NCBI GenBank assembly: GCA_017654935.2
Contig: CM065699.1
Coordinates: forward strand, 3,726,782 to 3,790,781
Source: Phymorhynchus buccinoides
Taxonomy: Eukaryota > Mollusca > Gastropoda > Neogastropoda > Raphitomidae
Length of the DNA stretch: 64,000 nucleotides
Reading direction: 5' to 3'
The translations under genes were made by a program, and so were the position numbers. Below are positions 9,812 to 23,920 of the stretch, piece after piece. The notes under the pieces were generated by a model that worked only from the letters and a program-made list of their open reading frames with translations, was not told the DNA's origin and made no database searches. How positions within the stretch are numbered: the stretch's first letter is position 1; every line of letters begins with the position of its first letter.

Positions 9812-12800
9812 ATTTCTCAGCTCTCCTCGCATTTTCACACTTGCCTTTCTTATAAAACATTAAGCTGTATTTTATGAACCTTTTCAGCTAATTATCTTTG
9901 TTGAATAATTAATCGCAGTCATGATAAAGCCAAGGCCATTCTCTAATAGGACCCCCCAATGTAGTGCAGTACACACAACAGCCGCGGAGCATTTGTCAGT
10001 CCTGGTTCATTGCGTTTTTTTCGTCTTACCTTTATCTTCTACTATTATTGAATGCATGTGTTTAATTATGTAAATGGATGAAAATTAGTGTTAAATGTAT
10101 AGCAAACGATAGAGGATGAAGTACTCAATCTGCAGTAAGAAAGGCATGACTGAAAAAGTGGAAACAACCGAGAAATGAAGGAGGGGGGAGGGGGGGGCGC
10201 ATCTTTACCTTTACCAACTATTCTAGCACCATGGGCGAATATATTCGCCCAGAACATCACACTTCACCCCCACCAAATGCAAAGACATTCACTGCCTAGT
10301 GCCCTGCTGTGTCTATTTTCAGAGCTTATGTCAAGTGCTGTTTCTTCCGTTAAAAGTAAAGCATGCACAGTTGAAAAAATAGTTACTCCCCTCTTGTCAG
10401 TTGAGATGCAATGCACAACCAGGAACGTACATGAAAAATACATGGCACTAGATGAGTTAAATCATTTGTAATTCACTAATTCAGTAATTGTAACATCATT
10501 AGAATAGAAAAAAATAGCAATTAGGGAAGTTACAGATATTTTGAAAAATGGAGACATTCTATTTCAGTCTTTGCCAAATGCTTGTGGACATAGATGTTTG
10601 TATTAATATTTAATGTAATGGCTATATGTTGTATTTTTAAAACAGCAATTATTTATATATTTTGATATTACTTCTTTTAAAGCTTGAATGACTTTAAGGG
10701 CCTGTTACACTGCATACTATTCTGTGTCATTGTGATGCGATTGTGACGATGCGAGTCATGATTCATGTGGAATGATGTTCAAGGAAAGCTGAACAACATG
10801 TAATGATAATATAAATAATAATAATGGATATTTGTTGCGATCTTTCTCCAAAGAGCTCAGAGCGCTTACAAAGTTAACTTTAGACAACAACAATAATAAT
10901 AGTTATTTCCAAGTTAAGAGCATTTAAACATTTAAAGTTAGTAGGGTGAGCGTTGGCCATTTTGAGAAAACACAGTCTAAAGTCTAGCCTAGCTGAAGAA
11001 AATCCATTGGTCTACTCATTTTAAAACACTTATAAACCATTTAGAGACCATAGTACAGATTATCCTTTGTGAATATGAAAGATAAGATGTCAGAGAACAC
11101 AAAAGTACACATAACTCAAAATTGACAACAAATGATATTTTTGTCTTGGCAAGCCTGTAGTGAGAAACTAGCCCAGCGACTTAATGTCCCTTTCGTGGTG
11201 CTGGGTCACATACCTCAATTCTGCTACTGATGCTGTTGTAAGTCTTAGATTAATACGAGTGGTGGCGCTTCACGAGGGGCAACACACAAATGCGCACACT
11301 CTTGTGCTTATATTTATGCATGCTGAATGTCAATGTTTCTGTTGTACGGGACCTGGACGAAATTTCTCCTTGAGAGATAATAAAGTGATTTTGAATTTGA
11401 ATTTTGTATGAAAAAAATAAATTCATTTTCAGAGGATTCAGCCTTTTTTCAGCCTTTTCCCACCACTTTTCCCACCACTTTTCAGCCTAAATCAAAATGT
11501 TTCGATGTTATGCCTGAAAACCACCAGCATAATTTTCTGTTCTTTCCCCATGTTAATTCAGGAAACCAAGGCCAGATTCCAGCGTCTGCCATCACCAAGA
11601 ACATCTATGGAGTGCTGGGCATCATCAGACTGGTGGCAGGTCTGTGACCAGCTGGGTTCTAGTCTGCTTCACTTCTTTGCCTTAACTCATGTATCAACTA
11701 TGAAGTGTGTACAGTAGAACCTCCCTTAAGTTATAAGAAACCCTCCCCCCCTCCTCCCCTTTATAAGATTCCCTCCCACTTAAGATCTACTTCTCTGAGA
11801 CATTGCCCTTCTTTGTAAGTATTAAAATTACCTCCCTTATACACCTCCCTCCCACTTAACTCGTTCCAGACGAATTCTGAGTATGCTCGGAACTGGAGAA
11901 CGCCACTCAGGGCCTAATTCCGAGTATTGTTGGAACGACGATGTACGAATCTAAAACATGTTTTCTCAATCCAAACCATGTTTTTCGAGTTACTTCTCTT
12001 CGCCACTCTTCCAGCCTTCGTTTCATTTATGTTTGAAACTTCTATTTCATTTGTTAATGTTTAAAATGTCCCCTCAAAAAATCACCCCCATACGTACCTC
12101 GCAAAATGTCAGAAATTTTCTTAATAAATAAATAAATGTTCCAACAAGTTTTCGTTAACAGTGATAAGTAATAAGGAGACTAATAATTCTGATTTTAATG
12201 CACGTAATCACAATTTCAAAATGAAAATTAAATTTGGATCAACCAGTAATGTTGCTAAAAACGGATCATAGACAGGGGCGAGTTTTGTTGCACTTTTTAT
12301 TTGTTATAAAATTTTCTAGCCAACCCCAGGCCTGTAACGATGTTTGCCTCAGGCAGTGGTGTCTTGAAAGGGTTAAGACCTTATTTGGGATGATTTTCCA
12401 AGGTCTTAAATTAAAAGGGAGGTTCCACTGTGTTTGCATCAATTGATTAACAGATAAGTTATTACTTTTGGTTGTTTCACATTTGGAAACCCTGCTTTCA
12501 TTCATAACATTAAGTTAAACCCCCCCCCCACCCACTCACACAAACCACTGCTCCCTCTGTTCAAATGAACTGCCCTCACCGAGTCACTTGGCAAGGGAAT
12601 TGAGCAGGTTGGGAAGTCGGGATGAAAAACCGTTTAACGTCCTCCGGTCTGAAACAGACACATATTAGTAGATATAAAGATGGTGGGAACGATCCTGGAG
12701 GCAATGCCCGGAGGCAGTGCAACTCCAGGAAAGTCCTGAATTTTTAACGATACAGATATGTATATAAGGTTGGGAAGTCTGAGTTGTCATCTGTTCGTAA

Positions 12801-15800
12801 GCGCTTAGTTGAGTTAGTACATTGAAAGCAACAAGGGTTCTAAACGGTGATCTCCAAACAACAATTCTGTGTGCCTGTGTAAAATGATTTTATGCTATGC
12901 GAGTGGATCATGTAAAAGAAACTGAACGATCTAATTTGTTTTATGAAACAGATGTGTATTATATGCAATAATTTACCGCTTACTGATGACGATCACGAAG
13001 CCACAGTTCTGTGTGGTTGCGTAAAATGATACTGTACTTTGAAAGTACTTTCAGGTTTCTTGCTCTGATTTCTACTCAGTGTCTTCACCCTTATTCCTCA
13101 TTTTTGTCACTTTTTTCATCACATTGAAAAAAGAGCTAAGCTCTGAAACGTCTGTGTTATCTTCAATAAAGGACCAATACCGAACCTACAGCTTTTGTGT
13201 TTTTCCATTCATATGGTCCGAGTGGTCTTCTGAATCATTTAAGTGTACTTTGAAACTGACGGATCTAAAGCAAGACTGATCGATTAATCATGTATTTTGG
13301 TATTCTAGTCACAGAGACTTATCTCTGTGAAATTCGGGCTGCTCTCCCCCAGAGAGTGCATTGCTACAAGCACAGCGCCTACCCTTTTTTTTGGGGGGGG
13401 GGGGACATTGGGAAGAGGGGGTGTGGGGCAGACTTGGGAAAACTAGCTATAAATTTGGTCATGCCAGGCAGCGGGATTTCTCCCTGCTCTTACCGACGTT
13501 TAACTGCCATGGGATTTTTACGTGCGTAAGGCGCACAGGTCAGACTAGCTTTAAGTCCCCAACCGAAGGACTCGACATTTACTTCGATTTTCTTGTCGAA
13601 CTAGAAAGAAAGGGCGAGGTCAGGATTCAAACCCAGGTCACTCATGCTGCAGTCACTCTTTGGGACTGGTAGGCGAACGTCTTAGCCACTCTGCCAGCTT
13701 CCTTTCTATGAGAGTGGCGTATTGCGTTCGCAGGGGCCTACCTGATAGTGATCACTCATGCTGCAGTCACGCATTGTATTGTGGCGTATTGCGTTCGCAG
13801 GGGCCTACCTGATAGTGATCACTCATGCTGCAGTCACGCATTGTATTGTGGCGTATTGCGTTCGCAGGGGCCTACCTGATAGTGATCACTCATGCTGCAG
13901 TCACGCATTGTATTGTGGCGTATTGCGTTCGCAGGGGCCTACCTGATAGTGATCACTCATGCTGCAGTCACGCATTGTATTGTGGCGTATTGGGTTCGCA
14001 GGGGCCTACCTGATAGTGATCACTCATGCTGCAGTCACGCATTGTATTGTGGCGTATTGCGTTCGCAGGGGCCTACCTGATAGTGATCACTCATGCTGCA
14101 AGCGTATTGCGTTCGCAGGGGCCTACTTGATAGTGATCACTCATGCTGCAGTCACGCATTGTATTGTGGCGTATTGCGTTCGCAGGGGCCTACCTGATAG
14201 TGATCACTCATGCTGCAGTCACGCATTGTATTGTGGCGTATTGCGTTCGCAGGGGCCTACCTGATAGTGATCACGAAGCGGGAGAAAGTGGGTGAGCTGA
14301 TGGGCCACACCATCTGGAAGGTGGCCGACACCGAGGTCCACTCCTACAAGAGAACCACCACACACCTCACAGAGAAGCAGGTAGGATGCAGGGCTGCTCT
14401 TGTGTTGGTAGGGCAGGTGGGGCCCAGTGCATTTCTGTGTCCCATCATATCACTTTCGGGTGTTTCTTTTGCATAAGTTATAGGCAAGTTAGAACATAGG
14501 TTACACAGTGATGTACATGCAAATTAGATGCAGTTGATTTTCACAACGCATGGATGATGATCGATAAAGGGATGCCGTAAATTGTCTATAGGCAAGCTAG
14601 AACATAGGTTACACAGTGATTTTCATGCAAATTAGATGTATGTGGGTCACACCATATGGAAGGTGATTGATAAAGATCCACTCCTACAAAGTGCAACCCA
14701 TCTCACTGAGCCACAATAAATTAGATGTAGGTGGGTCACACCATATGGAAGGTGATTGATAAAGATCCACTCCTACAAAGTGCAACCCATCTCACTGAGC
14801 CACAATAAATTAGATGTATGTGGGTCACACCATATGGAAGGTGATTGATAAAGATCCACTCCTACAAAGTACAACCCATCTCAGTGAGCCACAATAAATT
14901 AGATGTATGTGGGTCACACCATATGGAAGGTGATTGATAAAGATCCACTCCTACAAAGTACAACCCATCTCAGTGAGCCACAATAAATTAGATGTATGTG
15001 GGTCACACCATATGGAAGGTGATTGATAAAGATCCACTCCTACAAAGTGCAACCCATCTCACTGAGCCACAATAAATTAGATGTATGTGGGTCACACCAT
15101 ATGGAAGGTGATTGATAAAGATCCACTCCTACAAAGTACAACCCATCTCAGTGAGCCACAATAAATTAGATGTATGTGGGTCACACCATATGGAAGGTGA
15201 TTGATAAAGATCCACTCCTACAAAGTACAACCCATCTCAGTGAGCCACAATAAATTAGATGTATGTGGGTCACACCATATGGAAGGTGATTGATAAAGAT
15301 CCACTCCTACAAAGTGCAACCCATCTCACTGAGCCACAATAAATTAGATGTATGTGGGTCACACCATATGGAAGGTGATTGATAAAGATCCACTCCTACA
15401 AAGTGCAACCCATCTCACTGAGCCACAATAAATTAGATGTATGTGGGTCACACCATATGGAAGGTGATTGATAAAGATCCACTCCTACAAAGTGCAACCC
15501 ATCTCACTGAGCCACAATAAATTAGATGTATGTGGGTCACACCATATGGAAGGTGATTGATAAAGATCCACTCCTACAAAGTGCAACCCATCTCACTGAG
15601 CCACAATAAATTAGATGTATGTGGGTCACACCATATGGAAGGTGATTGATAAAGATCCACTCCTACAAAGTACAACCCATCTCAGTGAGCCACAATAAAT
15701 TAGATGTATGTGGGTCACACCATATGGAAGGTGATTGATAAAGATCCACTCCTACAAAGTGCAACCCATCTCAGTGAGCCACAATAAATTAGATGTATGT

Positions 15801-18800
15801 GGGTCACACCATATGGAAGGTGATTGATAAAGATCCACTCCTACAAAGTGCAACCCATCTCACTGAGCCACAATAAATTAGATGTATGTGGGTCACACCA
15901 TATGGAAGGTGATTGATAAAGATCCACTCCTACAAAGTGCAACCCATCTCACTGAGCCACAATAAATTAGATGTATGTGGGTCACACCATATGGAAGGTG
16001 ATTGATAAAGATCCACTCCTACAAAGTGCAACCCATCTCACTGAGCCACAATAAATTAGATGTAGGTGGGTCACACCATATGGAAGGTGATTGATAAAGA
16101 TCCACTCCTACAAAGTACAACCCATCTCACTGAGCCACAATAAATTAGATGTAGGTGGGTCACACCATATGGAAGGTGATTGATAAAGATCCACTCCTAC
16201 AAAGTGCAACCCATCTCACTGAGCCACAATAAATTAGATGTATGTGGGTCACACCATATGGAAGGTGATTGATAAAGATCCACTCCTACAAAGTACAACC
16301 CATCTCAGTGAGCCACAATAAATTAGATGTATGTGGGTCACACCATATGGAAGGTGATTGATAAAGATCCACTCCTACAAAGTGCAACCCATCTCACTGA
16401 GCCACAATAAATTAGATGTATGTGGGTCACACCATATGGAAGGTGATTGATAAAGATCCACTCCTACAAAGTGCAACCCATCTCACTGAGCCACAATAAA
16501 TTAGATGTATGTGGGTCACACCATATGGAAGGTGATTGATAAAGATCCACTCCTACAAAGTGCAACCCATCTCACTGAGCCACAATAAATTAGATGTATG
16601 TGGGTCACACCATATGGAAGGTGATTGATAAAGATCCACTCCTACAAAGTACAACCCATCTCAGTGAGCCACAATAAATTAGATGTATGTGGGTCACACC
16701 ATATGGAAGGTGATTGATAAAGATCCACTCCTACAAAGTACAACCCATCTCACTGAGCCACAATAAATTAGATGTATGTGGGTCACACCATATGGAAGGT
16801 GATTGATAAAGATCCACTCCTACAAAGTACAACCCATCTCAGTGAGCCACAATAAATTAGATGTATGTGGGTCACACCATATGGAAGGTGATTGATAAAG
16901 ATCCACTCCTACAAAGTGCAACCCATCTCACAGCCACAATAAATTAGATGTATGTGGGTCACACCATATGGAAGGTGATTGATAAAGATCCACTCCTACA
17001 AAGTGCAACCCATCTCACTGAGCCACAATAAATTAGATGTATGTGGGTCACACCATATGGAAGGTGATTGATAAAGATCCACTCCTACAAAGTACAACCC
17101 ATCTCACTGAGCCACAATAAATTAGATGTATGTGGGTCACACCATATGGAAGGTGATTGATAAAGATCCACTCCTACAAAGTGCAACCCATCTCACTGAG
17201 CCACAATAAATTAGATGTAGGTGGGTCACACCATATGGAAGGTGATTGATAAAGATCCACTCCTACAAAGTGCAACCCATCTCACTGAGCCACAATAAAT
17301 TAGATGTATGTGGGTCACACCATATGGAAGGTGATTGATAAAGATCCACTCCTACAAAGTACAACCCATCTCACTGAGCCACAATAAATTAGGTGTCGGG
17401 GTACTTTTTTCCGGCGCACACCTGCTTTGCGGTTTTTGGAGCCCTAAAATGTGGCTTCTGATTATTCAAGTGCCTTCAAATGTGGTTTCTGTTTTTTGGA
17501 GTGCACTAAAATGTGGCTTCTGGTTTTTGGAGTGCCTTCAAATGTGGCTTCTGGTTTTTGGAGTGCACTAAAATTCTGGTTTTTGGAGTGCTTCCGTGGC
17601 TTCTGGGAGGAGTGCCTTCAAATGTGGCTTCTGGTTTTTGGAGTGCACTAAAATGTGGCTTCTGGTTTTTGGAGTGCCTTTAAATGTGGCTTCTGTTTTT
17701 TGGTGCCTTCAAATGTGGCTTCTGTTTTTTGAAGTGCCTTCAAATGTGGCTTCTGATTGTTTGGAGTGCACTAAAATGTGGCTTCTGGTTTTGGAGTATC
17801 TTCAAATGTGGCTTCTGGTTTTGGAGTATCTTCAAATGTGGCTTCTGGTTTTTGAAGTGCCTTTAAATGTGGCTTCTGATTGTTGAAGTGCCTTCAAATG
17901 TGGCTTCTGATTTTTGGAGTGCACTAAAATGTGGCTTCTGGTTTTTGGAGTACTTCAAATGTGGCTTCTGGTTTTTGGAGTATCTTCAAATGTGGCTTCT
18001 GGTTTTTGCAGTGCCTTTAAATGTGGCTTCTGGTTTTTGGAGTGCCTTTAAATGTGGCTTCTGGTTTTGAAGTGCCTTTAACCCTTTCACAACCAGCCAT
18101 ATTTTAGCCAAAAATTCCATTACATTTACCTGGGTAGAGAACAAAATCCATCTGCAGTATTGGGGATTCTTCTGTAACATGTAATGTCTATCCTTCCTTC
18201 CCAAAGCTAAGACAATATGATTTTGGATAATAGACCCCAATTCGATGCCTTTTAGTGACATAGAAGTTAAATCAATGTGGTGCTAAAATGCGACTTTGGC
18301 GGTGAAAGGGTTAAATGTGGCTTCTGGTTTTTGGAGTAACTTTAAATGTGGCTTCTGGTTTTTGATGTGGCTTCTGGTTTTTGGAGTGCCATTTGTGGCT
18401 TCAGGGAGTGCCTAATTGTGGCTTCAGGATTTGGGAGTACACTAAAATGTGGCTTCTGGTTTTGGAGTATACAAAAAAATGTGGCTTCCGGTTTTTGGAG
18501 CGCTGAAATGTGGCTTCTGGTTTTTGGAGTACACTAATATGTGGCTTCTGGTTTTGGAGTGGAAAAATGTGGCTTCATTTTTGGAGTACTAAATGTGGCT
18601 TCCTGTTTTTGGAGTATACTAAAATGTGGCTTCCGGTTTTTGGAGTACACTAAAATGTGGCTTCGGGTTTTTGGAGTGCGCTAAATTGTGGCTTCGGGTT
18701 TTTGGAGTGTATTTGGGTGGAAAATATTCTGTGACGAGAGACTTAGGCTAAGCGTTGATTGCAGAGCTTGGAATTTAGAAAGCAGTGACATAATTTAGTT

Positions 18801-21800
18801 CCAAAGCCAGGCAAGATTTTGGCGTAAGTGTGCTCTAAAAGCATGACTGATTTTTACAGACTGAGTAAGTGTATTGAACAAGTCGTACATGGTATGGTGG
18901 AGTTCATGCTGAAGACAGAGTTGTTCTACTTCTCCTGTACCTTTGACCTCAGCCAATTTACATGTGTCATTACAGACTGTATTGAACAAAGCATACCTGG
19001 CTATGGTGGAGTTCATGCTGAAGACAGAGTCATTCTACTTCTCCTGTACATTTGACCTCAGCCAATGTACATCTAATTTACATGTGTCATTACAGACTGT
19101 ATTGAACAAAGCATACCTGGCTATGGTGGAGTTCATGCTGAAGACAGAGTCATTCTACTTCTCCTGTACCTTTGACCTCAGCCAATGTACATCTAATTTA
19201 CATGTGTCATTACAGACTGTATTGAACAAAGCATACCTGGCTATGGTGGAGTTCATGCTGAAGACAGAGTCATTCTACTTCTCCTGCACCTTTGACCTCA
19301 GCCATTCCCTGCAGAGACTGCAAAACACCAGCCCCGACTTCAAGTCACTGGCACTGCATGAAAGAGTAAGTAAAATTAAACATATTTTTATATTTTCAAT
19401 GCATGGAAATTCTGTGGTGAGAGACTTTGGCTAAACGTCAATAAAGAGATCTCTTCCTACGTATATTGCAATTACCTCCATTATACAACTCCCTCCCATC
19501 TAAGAGCTTGGATGTTTTTTCAGGGTCTTAAAAGGGAGGTTCCACTGTAACTCTCAGTATACGTCACACAGGAAAGTCATGGACTTTTTGTTGTTGTAAA
19601 TCCCATCATTCCCACTTCCCTGCAAAGAGTGAACAAACCCAGCGCTTGCTTCAAATCACTGGAGTTACATGATGCCCTTTGATGGGCAGGACTTGTGGTG
19701 CATGGCAGTGTCTTTTTGTGTGTGAAGGGGAGTGTTGCTGTAAAAGTGCGTGTAACGTGGGGATGGGGTGGAGCAGGGTTTTTTGGTGGGAGAGCCAAAC
19801 TTGTTTGCTTTGACGAAAAAATCAGTGATATATTTGCACACACACACACACACATGCGCAAGCAAGTTCATGTATATAGTAATGCAAAGGAACAAAGCTA
19901 AGATTCTTTAATAGTCCATGATACAAAAAGATACATGAAAAAAAGAAGAAAAAAACCTACCTCGAACGTTGCAAAAGAGCTATGGAAACTATGTAAGCCT
20001 GTCAGTGAAGCAAAACTTGTACACTCACGCTTCAACTTGTATGCATTGTTTTCCTTTTTTTCCCCCAGGCTGACCAGAGGTTTGTGTGGAACGGCCACAT
20101 CCTTCGTGAGTTGACCCAACAGCCGGAGCTGAGCCGCTACTGTCTGCCCGTCATTTTGGGCTGTATCCTTATCGCAATTCGCGCTTGTGACAAGCAGGCA
20201 TCAGAATTGTCAGAGGATTCAGAATTTCTGACAGAGGATTGGCTTATCTTGTTTTGCCTTTTTATTGAGTGTTATCCTTTGTGTTAAATAGCATTTTAAA
20301 ATTGATTTATCACTATATTAAGCCTTTTTGGTGGTGTTCAGAACTGATTTCAGTGTTGCTCCTCTTTCATCTGAGCCCTTGATGGCCCTTTCACCACTGT
20401 TTTCAGAGGATTTGACTTCAGACTATTCTGATGCCTGGTCAAGGAACACCACACTCACTTCAATACACCCCGGAATTTTGTAGCTGCTACGAAGCAAGGC
20501 ATGCTTAATGTTTTCACAGGAGTTTGTCTGTTTTGCTCCTATCTGACTGACTGACTGGCTGGTTGATTCATGCTAACGCGATAGCATTTGAACGGAGGAA
20601 TCTAGAACCTTGAAATTTTGCATGCAGATAGGTAGTTAGGATATCTAGGCCAAGTTGGAGGATGAAGGTCATTGGTCACTGGAGCTGAAAATGTTGCCGT
20701 GCAGCTGTTTGATCTGGCGGTTTCTTGCTCTAGTCTTACCCATTATGCATCATATGGCCTGGGAACGCAGAAAAAGAAAGAAAGAAGAAGAACAATAACG
20801 CCAAGAGTATAGTAGAGGGAGGGTGGTAGGGAAGCGGGGGGAAATGGAATGTAAATGCGACGAAGGAACAAAATGAATGTACAACCGTCATGAGTGTCAT
20901 AATGCTCTTTAACGCATGGTAGTCATAGAGGTGTCGTCGTGCCAAGTGAACGGCAAGTCGTTCGACTACATCTTGATATCTCGGCGGTGTATCTACCGGG
21001 CGGGCACGCGGTTCAACGTGAGAGGGGTGGACTCCGAGGGCCAGGTGGCTAACTTTGTGGAGACGGAGCAGATCGTGCAGTACGAGGGACATCACTGCTC
21101 CTTTATACAGGTTGGTGACTGGCTAACTTTGTGGAGACGGAGCAGATCGTGCAGTACGAGGGACATCACTGCTCCTTTGTACAGGTTGGTGACTGGCTAA
21201 CTTTGTGGAGACGGAGCAGATCGTGCAGTACGAGGGACATCACTGCTCCTTTGTGCAGGTTGGTGACTGGCTAACTTTGTGGAGACGGAGCAGATCGTGC
21301 AGTACGAGGGACATCACTGCTGCTTTGTACAGGTTGGTGACTGGCTAACTTTGTGGAGACGGAGCAGATCGTGCAGTACGAGGGACATCACTGCTCCTTT
21401 GTGCAGGTTGGTGACTGGCTAACTTTGTGGAGACGGAGCAGATCGTGCAGTACGAGGGACATCACTGCTGCTTTGTACAGGTTGGTGACTGGCTAACTTT
21501 GTGGAGACGGAGCAGATCGTGCAGTACGAGGGACATCACTGCTCCTTTGTGCAGGTTGGTGACTGGCTAACTTTGTGGAGATGGAGCAGATCGTGCAGTA
21601 CGAGGGACATCACTGCTCCTTTATACAGGTTGGTGACTGGCTAACTTTGTGGAGACGGAGCAGATCGTGCAGTACGAGGGACATCACTGCTCCTTTGTGC
21701 AGGTTGGTGACTGGCTAACTTTGTGGAGACGGAGCAGATCGTGCAGTACGAGGGACATCACTGCTGCTTTGTACAGGTTGGTGACTGGCTAACTTTGTGG

Positions 21801-22279
21801 AGACGGAGCAGATCGTGCAGTACGAGGGACATCACTGCTCCTTTGTGCAGGTTGGTGACTGGCTAACTTTGTGGAGACGGAGCAGATCGTGCAGTACGAG
21901 GGACATCACTGCTCCTTTGTACAGGTTGGTGACTGGCTAACTTTGTGGAGACGGAGCAGATCGTGCAGTATGAGGGACATCACTGCTCCTTTGTACAGGT
22001 TGGTGATGGTGTGTGTGAGAACGAACCAACAAAATTGTATTTATACAGGGTAATGAAATAAGTATAAATACTTCTTTACACTCAGCCCTGTGGTGTGAAG
22101 GAGAAAAATATGGAAGCAAAACAAATAATGAAAAACAAATAAAGAAAAATGGAAAGGAACAACAGTGTAAATACAACGTAAATAATATGTTGTATCCATT
22201 AATGCTTAAGAGGAGAAGAGTAAGATAAATGAATCAGGAAGAAAACAAAAAAAGGAAGGACAGAAAGAAAGGGAGAGAG

Positions 22280-22331
<52 letters not shown>

Positions 22332-22357
22332 TCAGTCAGTCAAAATAAGAAACTGAC

Positions 22358-22395
<38 letters not shown>

Positions 22396-23876
22396 TCAGT
22401 CAGTCAAAATAAGAAACTGACAGGCAGAGAGACAGAGAGAGAGAGAGAGAGACAGTCAGTCAGAATGAGAAACTGACAGGCAGAGAGACACACAGAAAGA
22501 GAGAGAGACAGTCAGTCAGTCAAAATAAGAAACTGACAGGCAGAGAGAGAGTGAGAGACAGACAGTCAGTCAGAATGAGAAACTGACAGGCAGAGAGTGA
22601 GAGAGAGAGTTGTTGTTGCTTCAGTCTGTTGTGTTTTATGTCTATGCGAATGTAACTGAAGAATAAATCGTTTTAACCAGAGAAAGAAAACGTGTGAGTG
22701 GGCGTGTCACTGTTCCTTTGTACAGGTGTGTGTTAGAGATGTATGCTTAAACATGTGTGGTTTTCACACGGTGGTACGCTTGAAATGGTTTAGGTAGTTT
22801 GTATGGCTATAAGCCATAATATATGTCTTGAGAGGGAGAGGGAGACCTAGAGAGGGAGAGGGAGACCTAGAGAGGGAGAGGGAGACCTAGAGAGGGAGAG
22901 GGAGAGATAAAGGGGAGATGTGTGTGTAGGCGTGTGCGTGTGTCGAGTGAAGTGATTGTGCAGTAATCATAGGCACTGGTCCTTTGTACAGTTAAGGTTG
23001 AGCAGATGTAATTATGTGTGTGTATATGAGTATATATGGATACTTCTAATTGTATTATGCTTTATTATTTATTGCTTTCTTTTGCAGACCCGGGGCTCCA
23101 TCCCACTGTACTGGTCCCAAAAAGCCAACCTGCAGAGGCTACCCAGCCCCACACTACACGCCACAAACCATGTGAGGGTTCTGTCTTCTTTCATTATCTC
23201 TCTCTCTCTCTCTCTCTCTAACGTTGCTACGTTCATATGCTATGCTGTACAACAGAGGTTACCCAGCCCCACACTACACGCCACAAACCATGTGAGGGTT
23301 CTGTCTTCTTTCATTATCTCTCTCTCTCTCTCTAACGTTGCTACGTTCATATGCTATGCTGTACAACAGAGGTTACCCAGCCCCACACTACACGCCACAA
23401 ACCATGTGAGGGTTCTGTCTTCTTTCATTATCTCTCTCTCTCTCTCTAACGTTGCTACGTTCATATGCTTTGCTGTACAACAGAGGTTACCCAGCCCCAC
23501 ACTACACGCCACAAACCATGTGAGGGTTCTGTCTTCTTTGAGTGTCTCTCTCTCTCTGTGAAACGTTGCTATGTTCAAATAGTATGCTGTACAACAGAGG
23601 TTACCCAGCCCCATACTACACGCCACAAACCATGTGAGGGTTCTGTCTTCTTTGAGTGTCTCTCTCTCTCTGTGAAACGTTGCTATGTTCAAATAGTATG
23701 CTGTACAACAGAGGTTACCCAGCCCCACACTACACGCCACAAACCATGTGAGGGTTCTGTCTTCTTTCATTATCTCTCTCTCTCTCTCTAACGTTGCTAC
23801 GTTCATATGCTATGCTGTACAACAGAGGTTACCCAGCCCCACACTACACGCCACAAACCATGTGAGGGTTCTATCT

Positions 23877-23920
<44 letters not shown>

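Noticed and set aside
21871..22053. Small [14 protein letters not shown]..
   Set aside because: It is a repeated exon 7 edge read in the donor array, not a separate gene.
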